Below are positions 18,023 to 27,639 of a stretch of DNA of 64,000 nt, piece by piece; positions within the stretch are counted from its first letter, which is position 1; the number at the start of each line of letters is the position of its first letter. Source of the DNA: Polaromonas sp. YR568 (GTDB lineage Bacteria > Pseudomonadota > Gammaproteobacteria > Burkholderiales > Burkholderiaceae_C). A program made the position numbers and the translations under genes. A model generated the notes under the pieces. That model was not told where the DNA came from. It was given only the letters and a program-made list of their open reading frames with translations, and searched no databases. Location of the stretch: assembly GCF_900116715.1 (NCBI RefSeq), contig NZ_FPBM01000001.1:250784-314783 (forward strand), written 5' to 3'.

Positions 18023-18793
18023 ATGTATTTGATCCCCATTCCTGCCTTCGACGACAACTACCTCTGGTTGTTGCATGACGGCAAGCGCGCCCTGGTCGTG
18101 GACCCGGGAGATGCCGGGCCGGTGCTGCGCGCCCTGAGTGAGCACGCATTGCAACTGGAGTCGATTCTAGTCACGCACCACCATGCAGACCACACAGGCG
18201 GTGTGGATGCGTTGCGAGAAGCAACCGGCGCCAAAGTCTATGGCCCGGCGACCGAGCGCATTCCGCAGCCCTACACACACCTGAACGGTGGCGACACGGC
18301 GCACGCATTGGGGCTGGACTTCCAGGTGATCGACGTGCCGGGCCACACGGCCGGCCACATCGCCTATTACACGCCCCACATGAACGGCAAACCCCTGCTG
18401 TTTTGCGGCGACACCTTGTTCTCCGGCGGTTGCGGGCGTTTGTTTGAGGGCACACCGGCGCAAATGCTGGCCTCGCTCGACAAACTTGCCGCCCTGCCCG
18501 CCAACACCGTGGTGTGCTGCACCCATGAATACACGCTGAGCAACCTGCGCTTTGCCATGGCGGTGGAGCCCGGCAATGCCGACCTGGTGGCCTACCAGGC
18601 GCAATGCATACGCCTTCGCGAGCAGAACCAGCCGACTTTGCCGACCTCCATGGCACAAGAACTGCTGGTTAACCCCTTTTTACGAACACGGCAAGCCACT
18701 ATCATGACGGCTGCCCGGCACTTTGATGCGTCGGCCCGTGATGACACCACCGTATTTGCCGCCATCCGGCAGTGGAAAAACCAATTCAAATGA
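18023..18793 (+). CDS. gloB: Hydroxyacylglutathione hydrolase (glyoxalase II)
   Basis: A 256-residue metallo-beta-lactamase-fold thioesterase that hydrolyses S-lactoylglutathione to lactate and glutathione, completing methylglyoxal detoxification. Metal ligands: THHHADHTGG, the His in VPGHTAGHI, Asp in FCGDTLFSGGCGR and His in CCTHEYTLSNLRFA. ATG at 18023 begins the conserved MYLIPIPAFDDNY. The stop overlaps the mltD ATG (ATGA), implying translational coupling. Confidence 0.96.
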   Translation: MYLIPIPAFDDNYLWLLHDGKRALVVDPGDAGPVLRALSEHALQLESILVTHHHADHTGGVDALREATGAKVYGPATERIPQPYTHLNGGDTAHALGLDFQVIDVPGHTAGHIAYYTPHMNGKPLLFCGDTLFSGGCGRLFEGTPAQMLASLDKLAALPANTVVCCTHEYTLSNLRFAMAVEPGNADLVAYQAQCIRLREQNQPTLPTSMAQELLVNPFLRTRQATIMTAARHFDASARDDTTVFAAIRQWKNQFK

Positions 18794-20343
18794 CGCCCCA
18801 TCACCGCACCACTGCAGCTTCTGGATCTTTCAGTTTCATCAATTCCCGCTTTGTTTCGCTCGCGTTTATCCTCGTTACGGCACTGCTTGCAGGTTGTGCA
18901 ACGCAGCAGCAGCAGCCCCCCGGCATGCCGGGCGACCCCGTGCTGACCGCAGGGCCCGGTACCAAACCCCAATTGCCCACCGGCCCGCTCCAGGCCATCA
19001 CGCCGGGCCAGGCCGGCTCACACCAGATCGTCGCCTCGACCGAGCCGCCCAAAGAGCTCTGGGACCGCATCCGCCGAGGCTTTGCCATGCCCGACCTGCA
19101 AAACGATCTCGTGACCGACCGTGAGCAGTGGTACGCCAGCCGGCCCGACTACATCCAGCGCATGACCGAGCGCTCCAGCAAGTACCTCTTTCACATCGTT
19201 GAAGAACTCGAGCGCCGCCAGATGCCGACCGAGCTGGCTCTGCTGCCTTTTATTGAAAGCGCCTTCAACCCGCAGGCCGTCTCCAGCGCCAAAGCCGCCG
19301 GCATGTGGCAGTTCATGCCGGCCACCGGCAAATACTTTGACCTGAAGCAAAACGCCTTCCGCGACGACCGCCGCGACGTGTTGGCCTCTACCCGCGCCGC
19401 ACTCGACTACCTGCAAAAGCTGTACGGCATGTTCGGCGACTGGCACCTGGCGCTGGCTGCGTACAACTGGGGTGAAGGCAGCGTGGGCCGGGCCATCGCC
19501 AAAAACCAGAGAGCGGGCCTGGGCACCAGCTACACCGACCTGAACATGCCGGCGGAAACGCGCCTCTACGTGCCCAAGCTGCAGGCCGTCAAAAACATCG
19601 TCGCCAACCCGCAGGCCTTTCGCACCGAGCTGCCGCTGATCGAGAACCACCCCTACTTCCAGCAGGTGCTGATCACGCGCGACATCGACGTGGCCCTGGC
19701 CGCGCGCCTGGCCGACGTCAAGATTGAAGACTTCAAGGCGCTCAACCCTTCGGCGCACCGCCCTGTGATCATCGCGGCCGGCACGCCGCAAATCCTGCTG
19801 CCCTGGGACAACGCCACGGTGTTCCAGCGCAACTTTGAAGCCTACAGCCAGGGCCAGTACGCCAGCTGGACGGCCTGGACAGCGCCCAGCACCATGAACC
19901 CGGCCGAAGCAGCGCGCCGCACCGGCATGAGCGAGGCCGACCTGCGCGGCGTCAACAACATCCCGCCGCGCATGCTGATCAAGGCCGGCTCCACCTTGCT
20001 GGTGCCGCGCTCGGCCAAGGTAGAGACCGATGTGACCAGTCATGTCGCCGACAACGCCCAGGTGTCATTCGCGCCTGAGGTCGTGACCCGGCGCACCACC
20101 GTCAAGGCCCGCAAGGGCGAATCGGTGGCCACCATCGCCAAGCGCTACGGCTTGAGCGCCGCGAATGTGGCCGAGTGGAACAACGTCAGCACCTCCACCG
20201 CATTCAAGCTGGGCCACCAGGTGGTGGTGTTCCTGCCGGTCAAGAGCCATGCGGCTTCGTCCAGCCATGGCCGCGGCAAAAGCAACGTCAAGGCTGTCAA
20301 GCGCAGCAGCGCCAAGCCTGTTGTGAAGTCCAGGAAGCGCTGA
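18790..20343 (+). CDS. mltD: Membrane-bound lytic murein transglycosylase D
   Basis: A 517-residue lipoprotein. The signal peptide ends in the lipobox LLAGC (Cys36). The lytic transglycosylase SLT domain follows (about 110-260) with catalytic Glu in LLPFIESAFNP, AAGMWQFMPATGKYF and ALAAYNWGEGSVGRAI. Two LysM-like peptidoglycan-binding repeats follow; the last (KARKGESVATIAKRYGL) is clear. The C terminus is Ser/Lys-rich and basic. It cleaves glycan strands to 1,6-anhydromuropeptides. The ATG at 18790 overlaps the gloB stop. Confidence 0.94.
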   Translation: MTPHHRTTAASGSFSFINSRFVSLAFILVTALLAGCATQQQQPPGMPGDPVLTAGPGTKPQLPTGPLQAITPGQAGSHQIVASTEPPKELWDRIRRGFAMPDLQNDLVTDREQWYASRPDYIQRMTERSSKYLFHIVEELERRQMPTELALLPFIESAFNPQAVSSAKAAGMWQFMPATGKYFDLKQNAFRDDRRDVLASTRAALDYLQKLYGMFGDWHLALAAYNWGEGSVGRAIAKNQRAGLGTSYTDLNMPAETRLYVPKLQAVKNIVANPQAFRTELPLIENHPYFQQVLITRDIDVALAARLADVKIEDFKALNPSAHRPVIIAAGTPQILLPWDNATVFQRNFEAYSQGQYASWTAWTAPSTMNPAEAARRTGMSEADLRGVNNIPPRMLIKAGSTLLVPRSAKVETDVTSHVADNAQVSFAPEVVTRRTTVKARKGESVATIAKRYGLSAANVAEWNNVSTSTAFKLGHQVVVFLPVKSHAASSSHGRGKSNVKAVKRSSAKPVVKSRKR

Positions 20344-20375
20344 AGTACCTTACGCCCCATCGAGGCGCGGCAAGG

Positions 20376-20528
20376 CTAGAACTTCATCGAGCCGACGCCG
20401 AAGAGGCCGATCAAGCCAATCACGATCAGGTAGATCGCCACGATGTAATTGAGCAGGCGCGGCATGATCAAAATCAGGATGCCGGCGATCAGCGAGACCA
20501 GGGGGCCAATGCTCAGGGAGAGGTTCAT
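20376..20528 (-). CDS. Small membrane protein, DUF3096-like
   Basis: A 50-residue frame starting ATG at 20528 with AAAGGA about 8 bases upstream. The product begins MNLSLSIGPLVSLIAG and continues with two hydrophobic helices separated by MPRLLNYIVAIYLI, ending GSMKF. This two-helix pattern with the PRLLNYIVA linker is what I remember of DUF3096 proteins, an uncharacterised inner-membrane family. It lies alone between mltD and the second efflux operon. Confidence 0.8.
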   Translation of the reverse strand: MNLSLSIGPLVSLIAGILILIMPRLLNYIVAIYLIVIGLIGLFGVGSMKF

Positions 20529-20663
20529 GATGCGTCCTTTAGGGCTTGTTGTACGGTGATTGCACTTTAGGGTGCAGGTACCGCAGCCGCTGTAGGACGA
20601 CAGGAAAAGATGCGGGCGGCCGCCTGGCCGACGTTACCGACCGGTTGGCGGCCCGCCAGCCTG

Positions 20664-22124
20664 CTATTGGGCGGTAGACACAGGCGTGCCCTGCCCTTGC
20701 CAGTCGCCTCCCAGTGCCTTCACCAGAAACACCGACACCAGCATGCGCTGGCCGAGCAACTGCGCGGCCTGGCGCTCACTGTTGAGCTGCGACTGCTGCG
20801 CCGTGATGACGTCCAGGTAGCTCGCCACACCGCCCTCGTAGCGGTCGTTCGCAATCTCCAGCACACGCCCCGAGCTGGCGATGGCGCGCTGCGCCTGGCT
20901 GTAGGCGCGGTCCAGCGCGGTGACGCCGCTGATGCCGTCTTCCACTTCCTGCATGGCTGTGAGCACGACGCGGCGGTAGTTGGCCACCGTCACGTCATAG
21001 CCGGCCTGCGCGAAGTCCACGTTGGCGCTGATGCGGCCACCGTCAAAAAGCACCTGCGTCGCCGACACACCCAAAGACCACAGCACGCTGGGCGCATCGA
21101 ACAGGCTGTGGAAAATCCGGCTGTCCAGACCCACAGTCGGGGACAGCGAAACACTGGGGTAAAACGCCGCGCTGGCCACGCCGATTTGCGCATTGGCCGC
21201 GGCCATGGCGCGTTCAGCCGAGGCGACATCGGGGCGGCGCTCCAGCACATCCGAAGGAATGCCCAGCGGAATCGCGGGCGGCGTGAGCGGCGTGGTCTGC
21301 GGCGGCAGTGTGAATTGCGGCGCGGGCGTGCCGGTGAGCGTGGCAATCGCATGCTCGAACTGGGCGCGTTGCCGCTTGAGCACGTCGACCTGGGTCAAGG
21401 TGGTGTCGAGCAGGGCTTGCTGCTGCGCCATGTCCAGGCCTGACGTGGCGCCCAGGTCATGCCTGTCAGTGGCCAGCACCAGCGAGCGCCGCTGCAGCGC
21501 GATGGAGCGCGCCAGCACATCGAGCTCGGTATCCAGCGCGCGCAGGCTGAAGTAGTTCACCGCCAGGTCAGAGGTCAGCACCAGGCGGGTGTTCTCCAGG
21601 TCGGCGGCAGACTGCTCCGCCGTCGCGCCCGCTCCGTCGACCAGGCTCTGCACCCTGCCGGCCAGGTCCACCTCATAGCTGACGGCCAGCGTGGCGGTGT
21701 AGTCGTTCTGCACCGTCGAAAAGTTCGGCGAGTTGTAGTTGGTCAGTGGCCGGTTTGCCGAGATCTTCTGGCGGGCGGCCCGGTAGCCGAAATTGACCTG
21801 CGGGAACAGGCTGGCCGAACTGACCGCCAGGCTGGCGCGCGCCTGCGCCAGCCGCGCATTGGCGGCGGCCAGTGTCTGGTTGCCGGACATGGCTTTTTGC
21901 GCCAGCGCGTTGAGCTGGGGGTCGCCAAAACGCTCCCACCATGGGCCCTTGGCGGCCACGTCATTGGGCGTGCTGGCGCGCCAGGGCGCCTCTACCTGCC
22001 AGGCCACGGGCATATCGACTGTGGGCTTGCGGTAGGCCGGGCCTGCCGAGCAGCCGGCCAGCACGGCGCCGGCCAGTACCGCCCAGAGCGCGCTCCTCGG
22101 ACCTGTTGCCTTCATCCTGTTCAC
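20664..22124 (-). CDS. Outer-membrane efflux channel, NodT/OprM family lipoprotein
   Basis: A 486-residue TolC-like factor. The lipobox VLAGC (Cys25) predicts lipid anchoring. Two copies of the OEP domain give the long helical barrel: repeated patterns such as ANARLAQARASLAVSSASLFPQ and AANAQIGVASAAFYPS, plus DLAGRVQS. It forms the outer-membrane exit for the RND pump encoded just upstream. The start GTG at 22124 overlaps the adaptor stop (GTGA), typical of coupled genes; an ATG at 22115 is an alternative. It is the last gene of the three-gene operon. Confidence 0.92.
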   Translation of the reverse strand: MNRMKATGPRSALWAVLAGAVLAGCSAGPAYRKPTVDMPVAWQVEAPWRASTPNDVAAKGPWWERFGDPQLNALAQKAMSGNQTLAAANARLAQARASLAVSSASLFPQVNFGYRAARQKISANRPLTNYNSPNFSTVQNDYTATLAVSYEVDLAGRVQSLVDGAGATAEQSAADLENTRLVLTSDLAVNYFSLRALDTELDVLARSIALQRRSLVLATDRHDLGATSGLDMAQQQALLDTTLTQVDVLKRQRAQFEHAIATLTGTPAPQFTLPPQTTPLTPPAIPLGIPSDVLERRPDVASAERAMAAANAQIGVASAAFYPSVSLSPTVGLDSRIFHSLFDAPSVLWSLGVSATQVLFDGGRISANVDFAQAGYDVTVANYRRVVLTAMQEVEDGISGVTALDRAYSQAQRAIASSGRVLEIANDRYEGGVASYLDVITAQQSQLNSERQAAQLLGQRMLVSVFLVKALGGDWQGQGTPVSTAQ

Positions 22125-23440
22125 GGTGCAGCTTTCCCTGCTTCGGCCTTGGCCTCAGCCTTGCCTTCCGTTTTTCCCTTGTCGGCAACCGCCACGCCCG
22201 GCTTCTGGCCGGCCTTGTCGCCTGCTTTGTCGTCCTCGGCGGCGTTGAAAGTCACGGTGTCGCCTTCGGCCAGCGAGTCCGACGGGTTGAGCACCAGGCG
22301 CTCACCGCTGCTCACGCCACCAACCACCTCCACCCGCTCACCGTAATTGCGCCCGAGCTGCACAGGCTTGAGGCGCACACGCCCTTCAGCGTCGATAGCC
22401 GCCACCTTGACGCCGTCGCCGCGAATGATCAACGCATTGTTCGGAATGGCCAGGCCGCGGCTGGCCGCCAGCGGCAATGCCACTTGCACAAAAGCGCCCG
22501 GCAGCAAGGTGCCTGCTGTATTGGGCAGCGATATCTCTACCTGCATGGAGCGCGAGGTGGCGTCAATGGACGCCGCCGTGCGGGCTACCTGGCCCTGGAA
22601 TTTCTGGCCGCGCAGTTCGGCCTGCGTCACCACCACGCTTTGCCCCGGCTTGACGAGCTGCGCGTAAGTCTGCGGCACGTTGACGTAAAGCCGCAGCGGG
22701 TCGGTCTGCGTGACGACGAACAGCGCTCGCGTCAGGCCGCCGCTGGCGCCGGCATCGATCAGGTCGCCGGTGTCGACGTTGCGCCGCGTGATGACGCCAT
22801 CGGTGGGCGCGATGATGCGCTTGAAGTTTTCGAGCTGGCGCAGGCGCTGCACATTGGCCTCAGCCGCCGCCAGGTTGGCGCCGGCCTGCGCGCTGGCGCT
22901 GCGGCGTTCGTCGACTTCCTGTTGCGAGACTGCATCCTTTTTGCGCAGCGCCTCCCAGCGCACTGCCGTGCTCTGGGCCAGGTCCAGGCTGGCCGCGGCC
23001 TGCTGCCGCGCGGCAACCGCTTGCGACAGCTGCTGGTCGATCTCAGGCGTTTCAATCTCGGCCAGCAGTTCACCCTTGGCGACACGCGCGCCTATGTCTT
23101 TGGTCCAGCGCTTGACGTAGCCGCCCGCGCGCGCATAAATCGGTGACTGCACAAAGCCCTGCAACGTGCCCGGCAAGGCCAGCGTCTGGCCGGTCTCGCT
23201 GGCCTTGGCCAGTGTGGTCTTCACATAATTCTTGTTGCGTTCGGCAGCGCCGGCTTCGAGTTCTTTGGCGTTGTAGACCCGGCTGATCACCGTGCGGCCC
23301 GCGCCTACGGCCAGCACCACCAGCACGATGACAGCGGCGATCTTGGCGCGGCGCACGATCTGCCCGCGCTTGAGCAGTTCACCCGACTCACCCGGCTCGA
23401 CGGGATGCAAGGCCAGGGGGGAATGGCGTTCTTCGGACAT
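22121..23440 (-). CDS. RND efflux periplasmic adaptor (membrane fusion protein)
   Basis: A 439-residue HlyD-type adaptor. An N-terminal cytoplasmic stretch precedes one membrane helix (IAAVIVLVVLAVGAG). Lipoyl-like halves (GYVKRWTKDIGARVAKGELLAEIE and IIAPTDGVITRRNVDTGDLI) flank a helical hairpin. The C terminus is Lys/Ala/Glu-rich. It starts 3 bases after the RND subunit stop and overlaps the channel gene by 4 bases, so the RND-adaptor-channel order is a single operon. Confidence 0.92.
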   Translation of the reverse strand: MSEERHSPLALHPVEPGESGELLKRGQIVRRAKIAAVIVLVVLAVGAGRTVISRVYNAKELEAGAAERNKNYVKTTLAKASETGQTLALPGTLQGFVQSPIYARAGGYVKRWTKDIGARVAKGELLAEIETPEIDQQLSQAVAARQQAAASLDLAQSTAVRWEALRKKDAVSQQEVDERRSASAQAGANLAAAEANVQRLRQLENFKRIIAPTDGVITRRNVDTGDLIDAGASGGLTRALFVVTQTDPLRLYVNVPQTYAQLVKPGQSVVVTQAELRGQKFQGQVARTAASIDATSRSMQVEISLPNTAGTLLPGAFVQVALPLAASRGLAIPNNALIIRGDGVKVAAIDAEGRVRLKPVQLGRNYGERVEVVGGVSSGERLVLNPSDSLAEGDTVTFNAAEDDKAGDKAGQKPGVAVADKGKTEGKAEAKAEAGKAAP

Positions 23441-23443
23441 GGC

Positions 23444-26400
23444 TCAGCTCTCCTGGGGCACGGTGCCCGCGGCTTCATGGGGTGCGGGCGGTGTGCCGCG
23501 GCGCGCCTTGCGCTGCGCCAGGCGCTGGTGCACCCCGGCGTAGATCACAGGCACAAAAAACAAGGTCGATACAGTAGCAAAAAGCAGGCCGCCAATCACA
23601 GCCCGGCCCAGCGGCGCGTTCTGCTCGGCGCCCTCGCCCAGGCCCAGCGCCATCGGGATCATGCCGATGATCATGGCCAGCGCCGTCATCAGCACCGGGC
23701 GTATGCGGGTGGCGCCGGCCTCCAGCGCCGACGACAGCGGCGTGATGCCGTCTTCCATGCGCTGGCGGGCGAAAGACACCACCAAAATACTGTTGGCTGT
23801 CGCCACGCCCATGGTCATGATGGCGCCCGTCAGGGCCGGCACACTGAGCGTGGTACCCGTGATAAAGAGCATCCAGGCAATGCCCGCGAGCGCGGCCGGC
23901 AGCGCGGTGATGATGATGGCCGCGTCCGTCCAGGACTGGAAGGTCACTACGATCAGCAAGTAAACCAGCACGATGGCCATCGCGAGCCCCAGGCCCAGGC
24001 CGATGAAGGAGTTCTGCATGGTCTGCACCTGGCCGCGTATGGCGACCTGGTTGCCGCGTGTGAGTTTGGGCTCCATCTCGGCCACCAGCGTCTTGATCTG
24101 GCTGGCCACACTGGCCAGGTCGGTGCCCTGCACGCTCACATAAACGTCGATCGCGGGCTGGATGTTGTAGCGCGAAACAATGGGCTGCTGCCGCCCGGCG
24201 CGCGCATCCACCAGGTTGCCCAGCAGTTGTGTCGGGTTGGCCGGTGCGGCCGCGCCATTGGCGCCGCTGTTGGCGTTAGGTGTTGAACCCACGGGGATGC
24301 TGAGCAGTGAATCCACCGAATCCACGTTGTACTGCGGAGACTGCACCACCACGTTGTAAACCACGCCGTTCTGCGGGTTCAACCAGAAGGCCGGCGCCGT
24401 TTGCGAGCTGCCCGACAGCGCGATCAGCACGTTCTGGCCGACGTTGGCCGCACCCAGCCCGAACTGCTGCAGCCGCGTGCGATCCATGCGCAGGTCGACG
24501 ACCGGGCCGTCCAGGCGCTGATGCACATGGGCATCGACCGCGCCCGGTATCTTGCGGATGGCCTTGGTCAGCTCGGCCGCACGCTCCATGTTGCCGTTGA
24601 TATCGTTGCCGGTGAACTGCACGTCAATGGCCGCAGGCAGGCCGAAGTTAAGGATCTGCGTCGAGATGTCGGCCGGCTGGAAGAAAAACTCCACATTGGG
24701 AAAACGTTTGGGCAGCTCGGCCCGCAACAGGCTGATGAATCCGTCGGTCGGCTTGTGCCCATCTTTGAGCGACATCAAAATCTCGCCGTCCATGGTGCCT
24801 ATGGTGCCGGCATTGCTGTAGGAGAGATTGATACCGCTGTTGGGCAGGCCGATGTTGTCCAGGATGGTTTCAAGCTGGTCGGCCGGGATCATTTCGCGAA
24901 TCGCCGTTTCCACCGCATCGGCAATGCGCACGGTTTCCTCGATACGCGTGCCGGTGGGCGCACGCATGTGCAGGCGAATCTGGCCCGCGTCCACACTTGG
25001 GAAAAAGTCGCGGCCCAAAAATGGGTACAGCAGGCAAGACAGCAAGCAGAAGCCGAGGAACAGCTGCGCAAAGCGCCGGCGGTGCGACAGCGCCGCCGAC
25101 AAGGCCAGCGTGTAGGCGCGGCGCACGCGCTCGAACTGCGAATCAAAGCTGCGGTAGAGGCGCTGCAGCGGGCTGGGTTTGGTCTCAGCTTGTGCCGCCT
25201 CGTGCACACCGCCCATGAGCAGCATCACCAGCGTCGGCACCAGGGTGCGCGACAGGATGTAAGACGCGATCATCGCGAACACCACGGCCTCGGCCAGCGG
25301 CACAAACAGGAAGCGCGCCACGCCCGAGAGGAAAAACATGGGCACGAACACGATACAGATGCACAGCGTGGCCACAAAAGCTGCCGGGCCGATTTCGCCG
25401 GCGCCGACTTCAATCGCGTCATTGAGCGGCTTGCCCATATGCAGGTGGCGCTCGATGTTCTCTATGGTCACGATGGCCTGGTCCACCAGGATACCGACCG
25501 ACAGCGCCAGGCCGCCCAGCGTCATCAGGTTGAGCGTTTCGCCCAGCGCGAACAGCACCAGGATGGAGGTCAGGATGGAGAGTGGAATCGTCAACGCGAT
25601 GATCAGCGTGCTGCGCCAGTTGCCCAGGAAGAGCAGCACCATCAGGGCCGTCAGCGCGGCGGCGATCAGCGCTTCGATGATCACGCCGACCACGGCTGCC
25701 TTCACAAAAACCGACTGGTCAAACAGCGGCGTAACCTTCACATCGGACGGCAGGGTCTGCACCACGCGCGGCAGCAAGGCCCGCACATTGGCCACAATGT
25801 CCAGCGTGGAGGCGCCGCCGTTTTTGAGCACCGACACCAGCACACCACGCGCGCCATCCTGGCGCACCACATTGGTCTGGGGCTGAAAGCCGTCGCGCAC
25901 ATAGGCCACATCACGCAGATAGGTGGTGACGTTGTTGGCCGTGCGCACCGGCAGGTCGTTCAGGCCGGCCAGTGCGTCGGGCGAGCCATTCATGCGCACG
26001 GTGTATTCGGTTTCACCGAACTTGACGGTTCCCGAGGGCAGGATCAGGTTCTGCGTGTTGACGGCGTTGACCACGTCAGCCGGTGACAGGCCGCGCGCCT
26101 GCAGAGCCTGGGTGTCCAGGTCCACAGAGATCACGCGCACCTTGCCTCCGTAGGGGAATGGCGAAGCAACGCCGGGCACCGTGATGAGCTGCGGGCGCAG
26201 GCCGTTGACGGCGGTGTCGAACAGCGCGTTTTCAGGCAACGTCGCGCTGGACAACGCCAACTGCATGACAGGGATGCTGGACGCCGAATACTTGATCACC
26301 AGCGGCGGCGTGATGCCGGGCGGCAGTTGCCGCACCTGCGTTTGCACCGAGGCCACCACCTGGGCAATTGCGGTCTGGATGTTGACGCCGGGCTGGAAGA

Positions 26401-26683
26401 AGACCTTGATGATGCTGACGCCGGCCAGCGACGTGGACTCAATGTGCTCGATGTCGCTGACCACGGTGGTCAGGCCCCGCTCCGTCTGGCCCGCCACACG
26501 CTGACCCATTTCCTGGGCCGGCAGGCCGTTGTAGTTCCAGATGACGCTGATCACCGGGATGTTGATCTCGGGGAAGATGTCCGTCGCCATGTTCCTGAGC
26601 GCGAACGGCGTGGCCAGCACGATGAGCATGGCCATCACGATGAACGTGTAGGGGCGTCGTAACGCCAACTGGACCATTGACAT
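23444..26683 (-). CDS. RND efflux transporter, inner-membrane subunit
   Basis: A 1079-residue RND pump with the usual 12 helices and two periplasmic loops. It belongs to a different branch from the pump at 11.7 kb. Instead of the canonical Asp pair in TM4 it has ILVDQAIVTIENI: D401 is kept, but the second Asp position is Gln402. Proton coupling may therefore use a modified relay. First gene of an RND-adaptor-channel operon; its promoter should lie in the 114-base gap 26684-26797. Confidence 0.92.
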   Translation of the reverse strand: MSMVQLALRRPYTFIVMAMLIVLATPFALRNMATDIFPEINIPVISVIWNYNGLPAQEMGQRVAGQTERGLTTVVSDIEHIESTSLAGVSIIKVFFQPGVNIQTAIAQVVASVQTQVRQLPPGITPPLVIKYSASSIPVMQLALSSATLPENALFDTAVNGLRPQLITVPGVASPFPYGGKVRVISVDLDTQALQARGLSPADVVNAVNTQNLILPSGTVKFGETEYTVRMNGSPDALAGLNDLPVRTANNVTTYLRDVAYVRDGFQPQTNVVRQDGARGVLVSVLKNGGASTLDIVANVRALLPRVVQTLPSDVKVTPLFDQSVFVKAAVVGVIIEALIAAALTALMVLLFLGNWRSTLIIALTIPLSILTSILVLFALGETLNLMTLGGLALSVGILVDQAIVTIENIERHLHMGKPLNDAIEVGAGEIGPAAFVATLCICIVFVPMFFLSGVARFLFVPLAEAVVFAMIASYILSRTLVPTLVMLLMGGVHEAAQAETKPSPLQRLYRSFDSQFERVRRAYTLALSAALSHRRRFAQLFLGFCLLSCLLYPFLGRDFFPSVDAGQIRLHMRAPTGTRIEETVRIADAVETAIREMIPADQLETILDNIGLPNSGINLSYSNAGTIGTMDGEILMSLKDGHKPTDGFISLLRAELPKRFPNVEFFFQPADISTQILNFGLPAAIDVQFTGNDINGNMERAAELTKAIRKIPGAVDAHVHQRLDGPVVDLRMDRTRLQQFGLGAANVGQNVLIALSGSSQTAPAFWLNPQNGVVYNVVVQSPQYNVDSVDSLLSIPVGSTPNANSGANGAAAPANPTQLLGNLVDARAGRQQPIVSRYNIQPAIDVYVSVQGTDLASVASQIKTLVAEMEPKLTRGNQVAIRGQVQTMQNSFIGLGLGLAMAIVLVYLLIVVTFQSWTDAAIIITALPAALAGIAWMLFITGTTLSVPALTGAIMTMGVATANSILVVSFARQRMEDGITPLSSALEAGATRIRPVLMTALAMIIGMIPMALGLGEGAEQNAPLGRAVIGGLLFATVSTLFFVPVIYAGVHQRLAQRKARRGTPPAPHEAAGTVPQES

Positions 26684-26797
26684 GAGGCGTCAGCTCCGGG
26701 GATTGGGGGTTACGAAATGATACGTGATCGTAGTGTTAACCCGAGGTAAAGAACACCCTCCCAAAAGCTCCTAAAGCCCCTCCCAAAGCCCGGAAAA

Positions 26798-27637
26798 TCA
26801 CAGTTTTTCGGTTTCCCCCGTCCGGGGCTGCCATTTCATCAGCCGCTTTTCCAGCCGGCCCACTATGCCGTCCAGCACCAGCGCGAAAGCCGTCAGCACC
26901 ACAATGCCGGCAAACACGGTATTGACGTCAAACGTGCCTTCCGCCTGCAAGATGAGGTAGCCCACCCCGCGGGCCGAACCCAGGTATTCCCCCACCACCG
27001 CCCCCACAAAAGCCAGGCCCACCGAGGTATGCAGGCTGGAAAACACCCAGCTGGTGGCGCTAGGCAGGTACACGGTGCGCAGCAGTTGCCGCTGGTTGGC
27101 GCCCAGCATCCGGGCATTGGCCAGCACGACCGGGCTGACTTCTTTCACACCCTGGTAAACGTTGAAAAAGACGATGAAGAACACCAATGTGACGGCTAAA
27201 GCCACCTTGCTCCAGATGCCCAGGCCCAGCCACAGCGAAAAAATGGGCGCCAGAATCACCCGCGGCATCGAGTTGGCGGCCTTGATGTAAGGGTCCAGGA
27301 TCGCGCTGGCCGTGGGCGCCAGGGCCAGCCACAGCCCGCAGGCCAGGCCCAGCGCCGTGCCGATGCCAAAGGCCAGCACGGTTTCCAGCAGCGTGGTGCC
27401 CAGGTGCAGGTAGATGTCGGCGTTGCCCGCCAGCCCCTCAGGAAACAGCGCGCTGGGGCCAAAGCCAAACGGCATGAACCAGCTCCACACCCTGCCCGCG
27501 ACCTTGATGGGCTCGCCCAGGAAAAACGCAATTTGCTGGTCGCGCGAAGCCAGGTGCCAGCAAATCAGGATGAAGACCAGCAGGCCGATCTGCCATGCGC
27601 GCAGATTGCTTTCGGTGGGCTTGATATGGCGCCACAT
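26798..27637 (-). CDS. ABC transporter permease, SsuC/TauC type
   Basis: A 279-residue BPD_transp_1 permease with about six helices and the EAA-type loop ANARMLGANQRQLLRTVYLP that contacts the ATPase. The GLGIWSKVALA and YLGSARGVGYLI segments are typical of nitrate/sulfonate/taurine/pyrimidine-precursor importers. Last gene of an SBP-ATPase-permease operon. Substrate not determinable. Confidence 0.9.
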   Translation of the reverse strand: MWRHIKPTESNLRAWQIGLLVFILICWHLASRDQQIAFFLGEPIKVAGRVWSWFMPFGFGPSALFPEGLAGNADIYLHLGTTLLETVLAFGIGTALGLACGLWLALAPTASAILDPYIKAANSMPRVILAPIFSLWLGLGIWSKVALAVTLVFFIVFFNVYQGVKEVSPVVLANARMLGANQRQLLRTVYLPSATSWVFSSLHTSVGLAFVGAVVGEYLGSARGVGYLILQAEGTFDVNTVFAGIVVLTAFALVLDGIVGRLEKRLMKWQPRTGETEKL

Positions 27638-27639
27638 GG

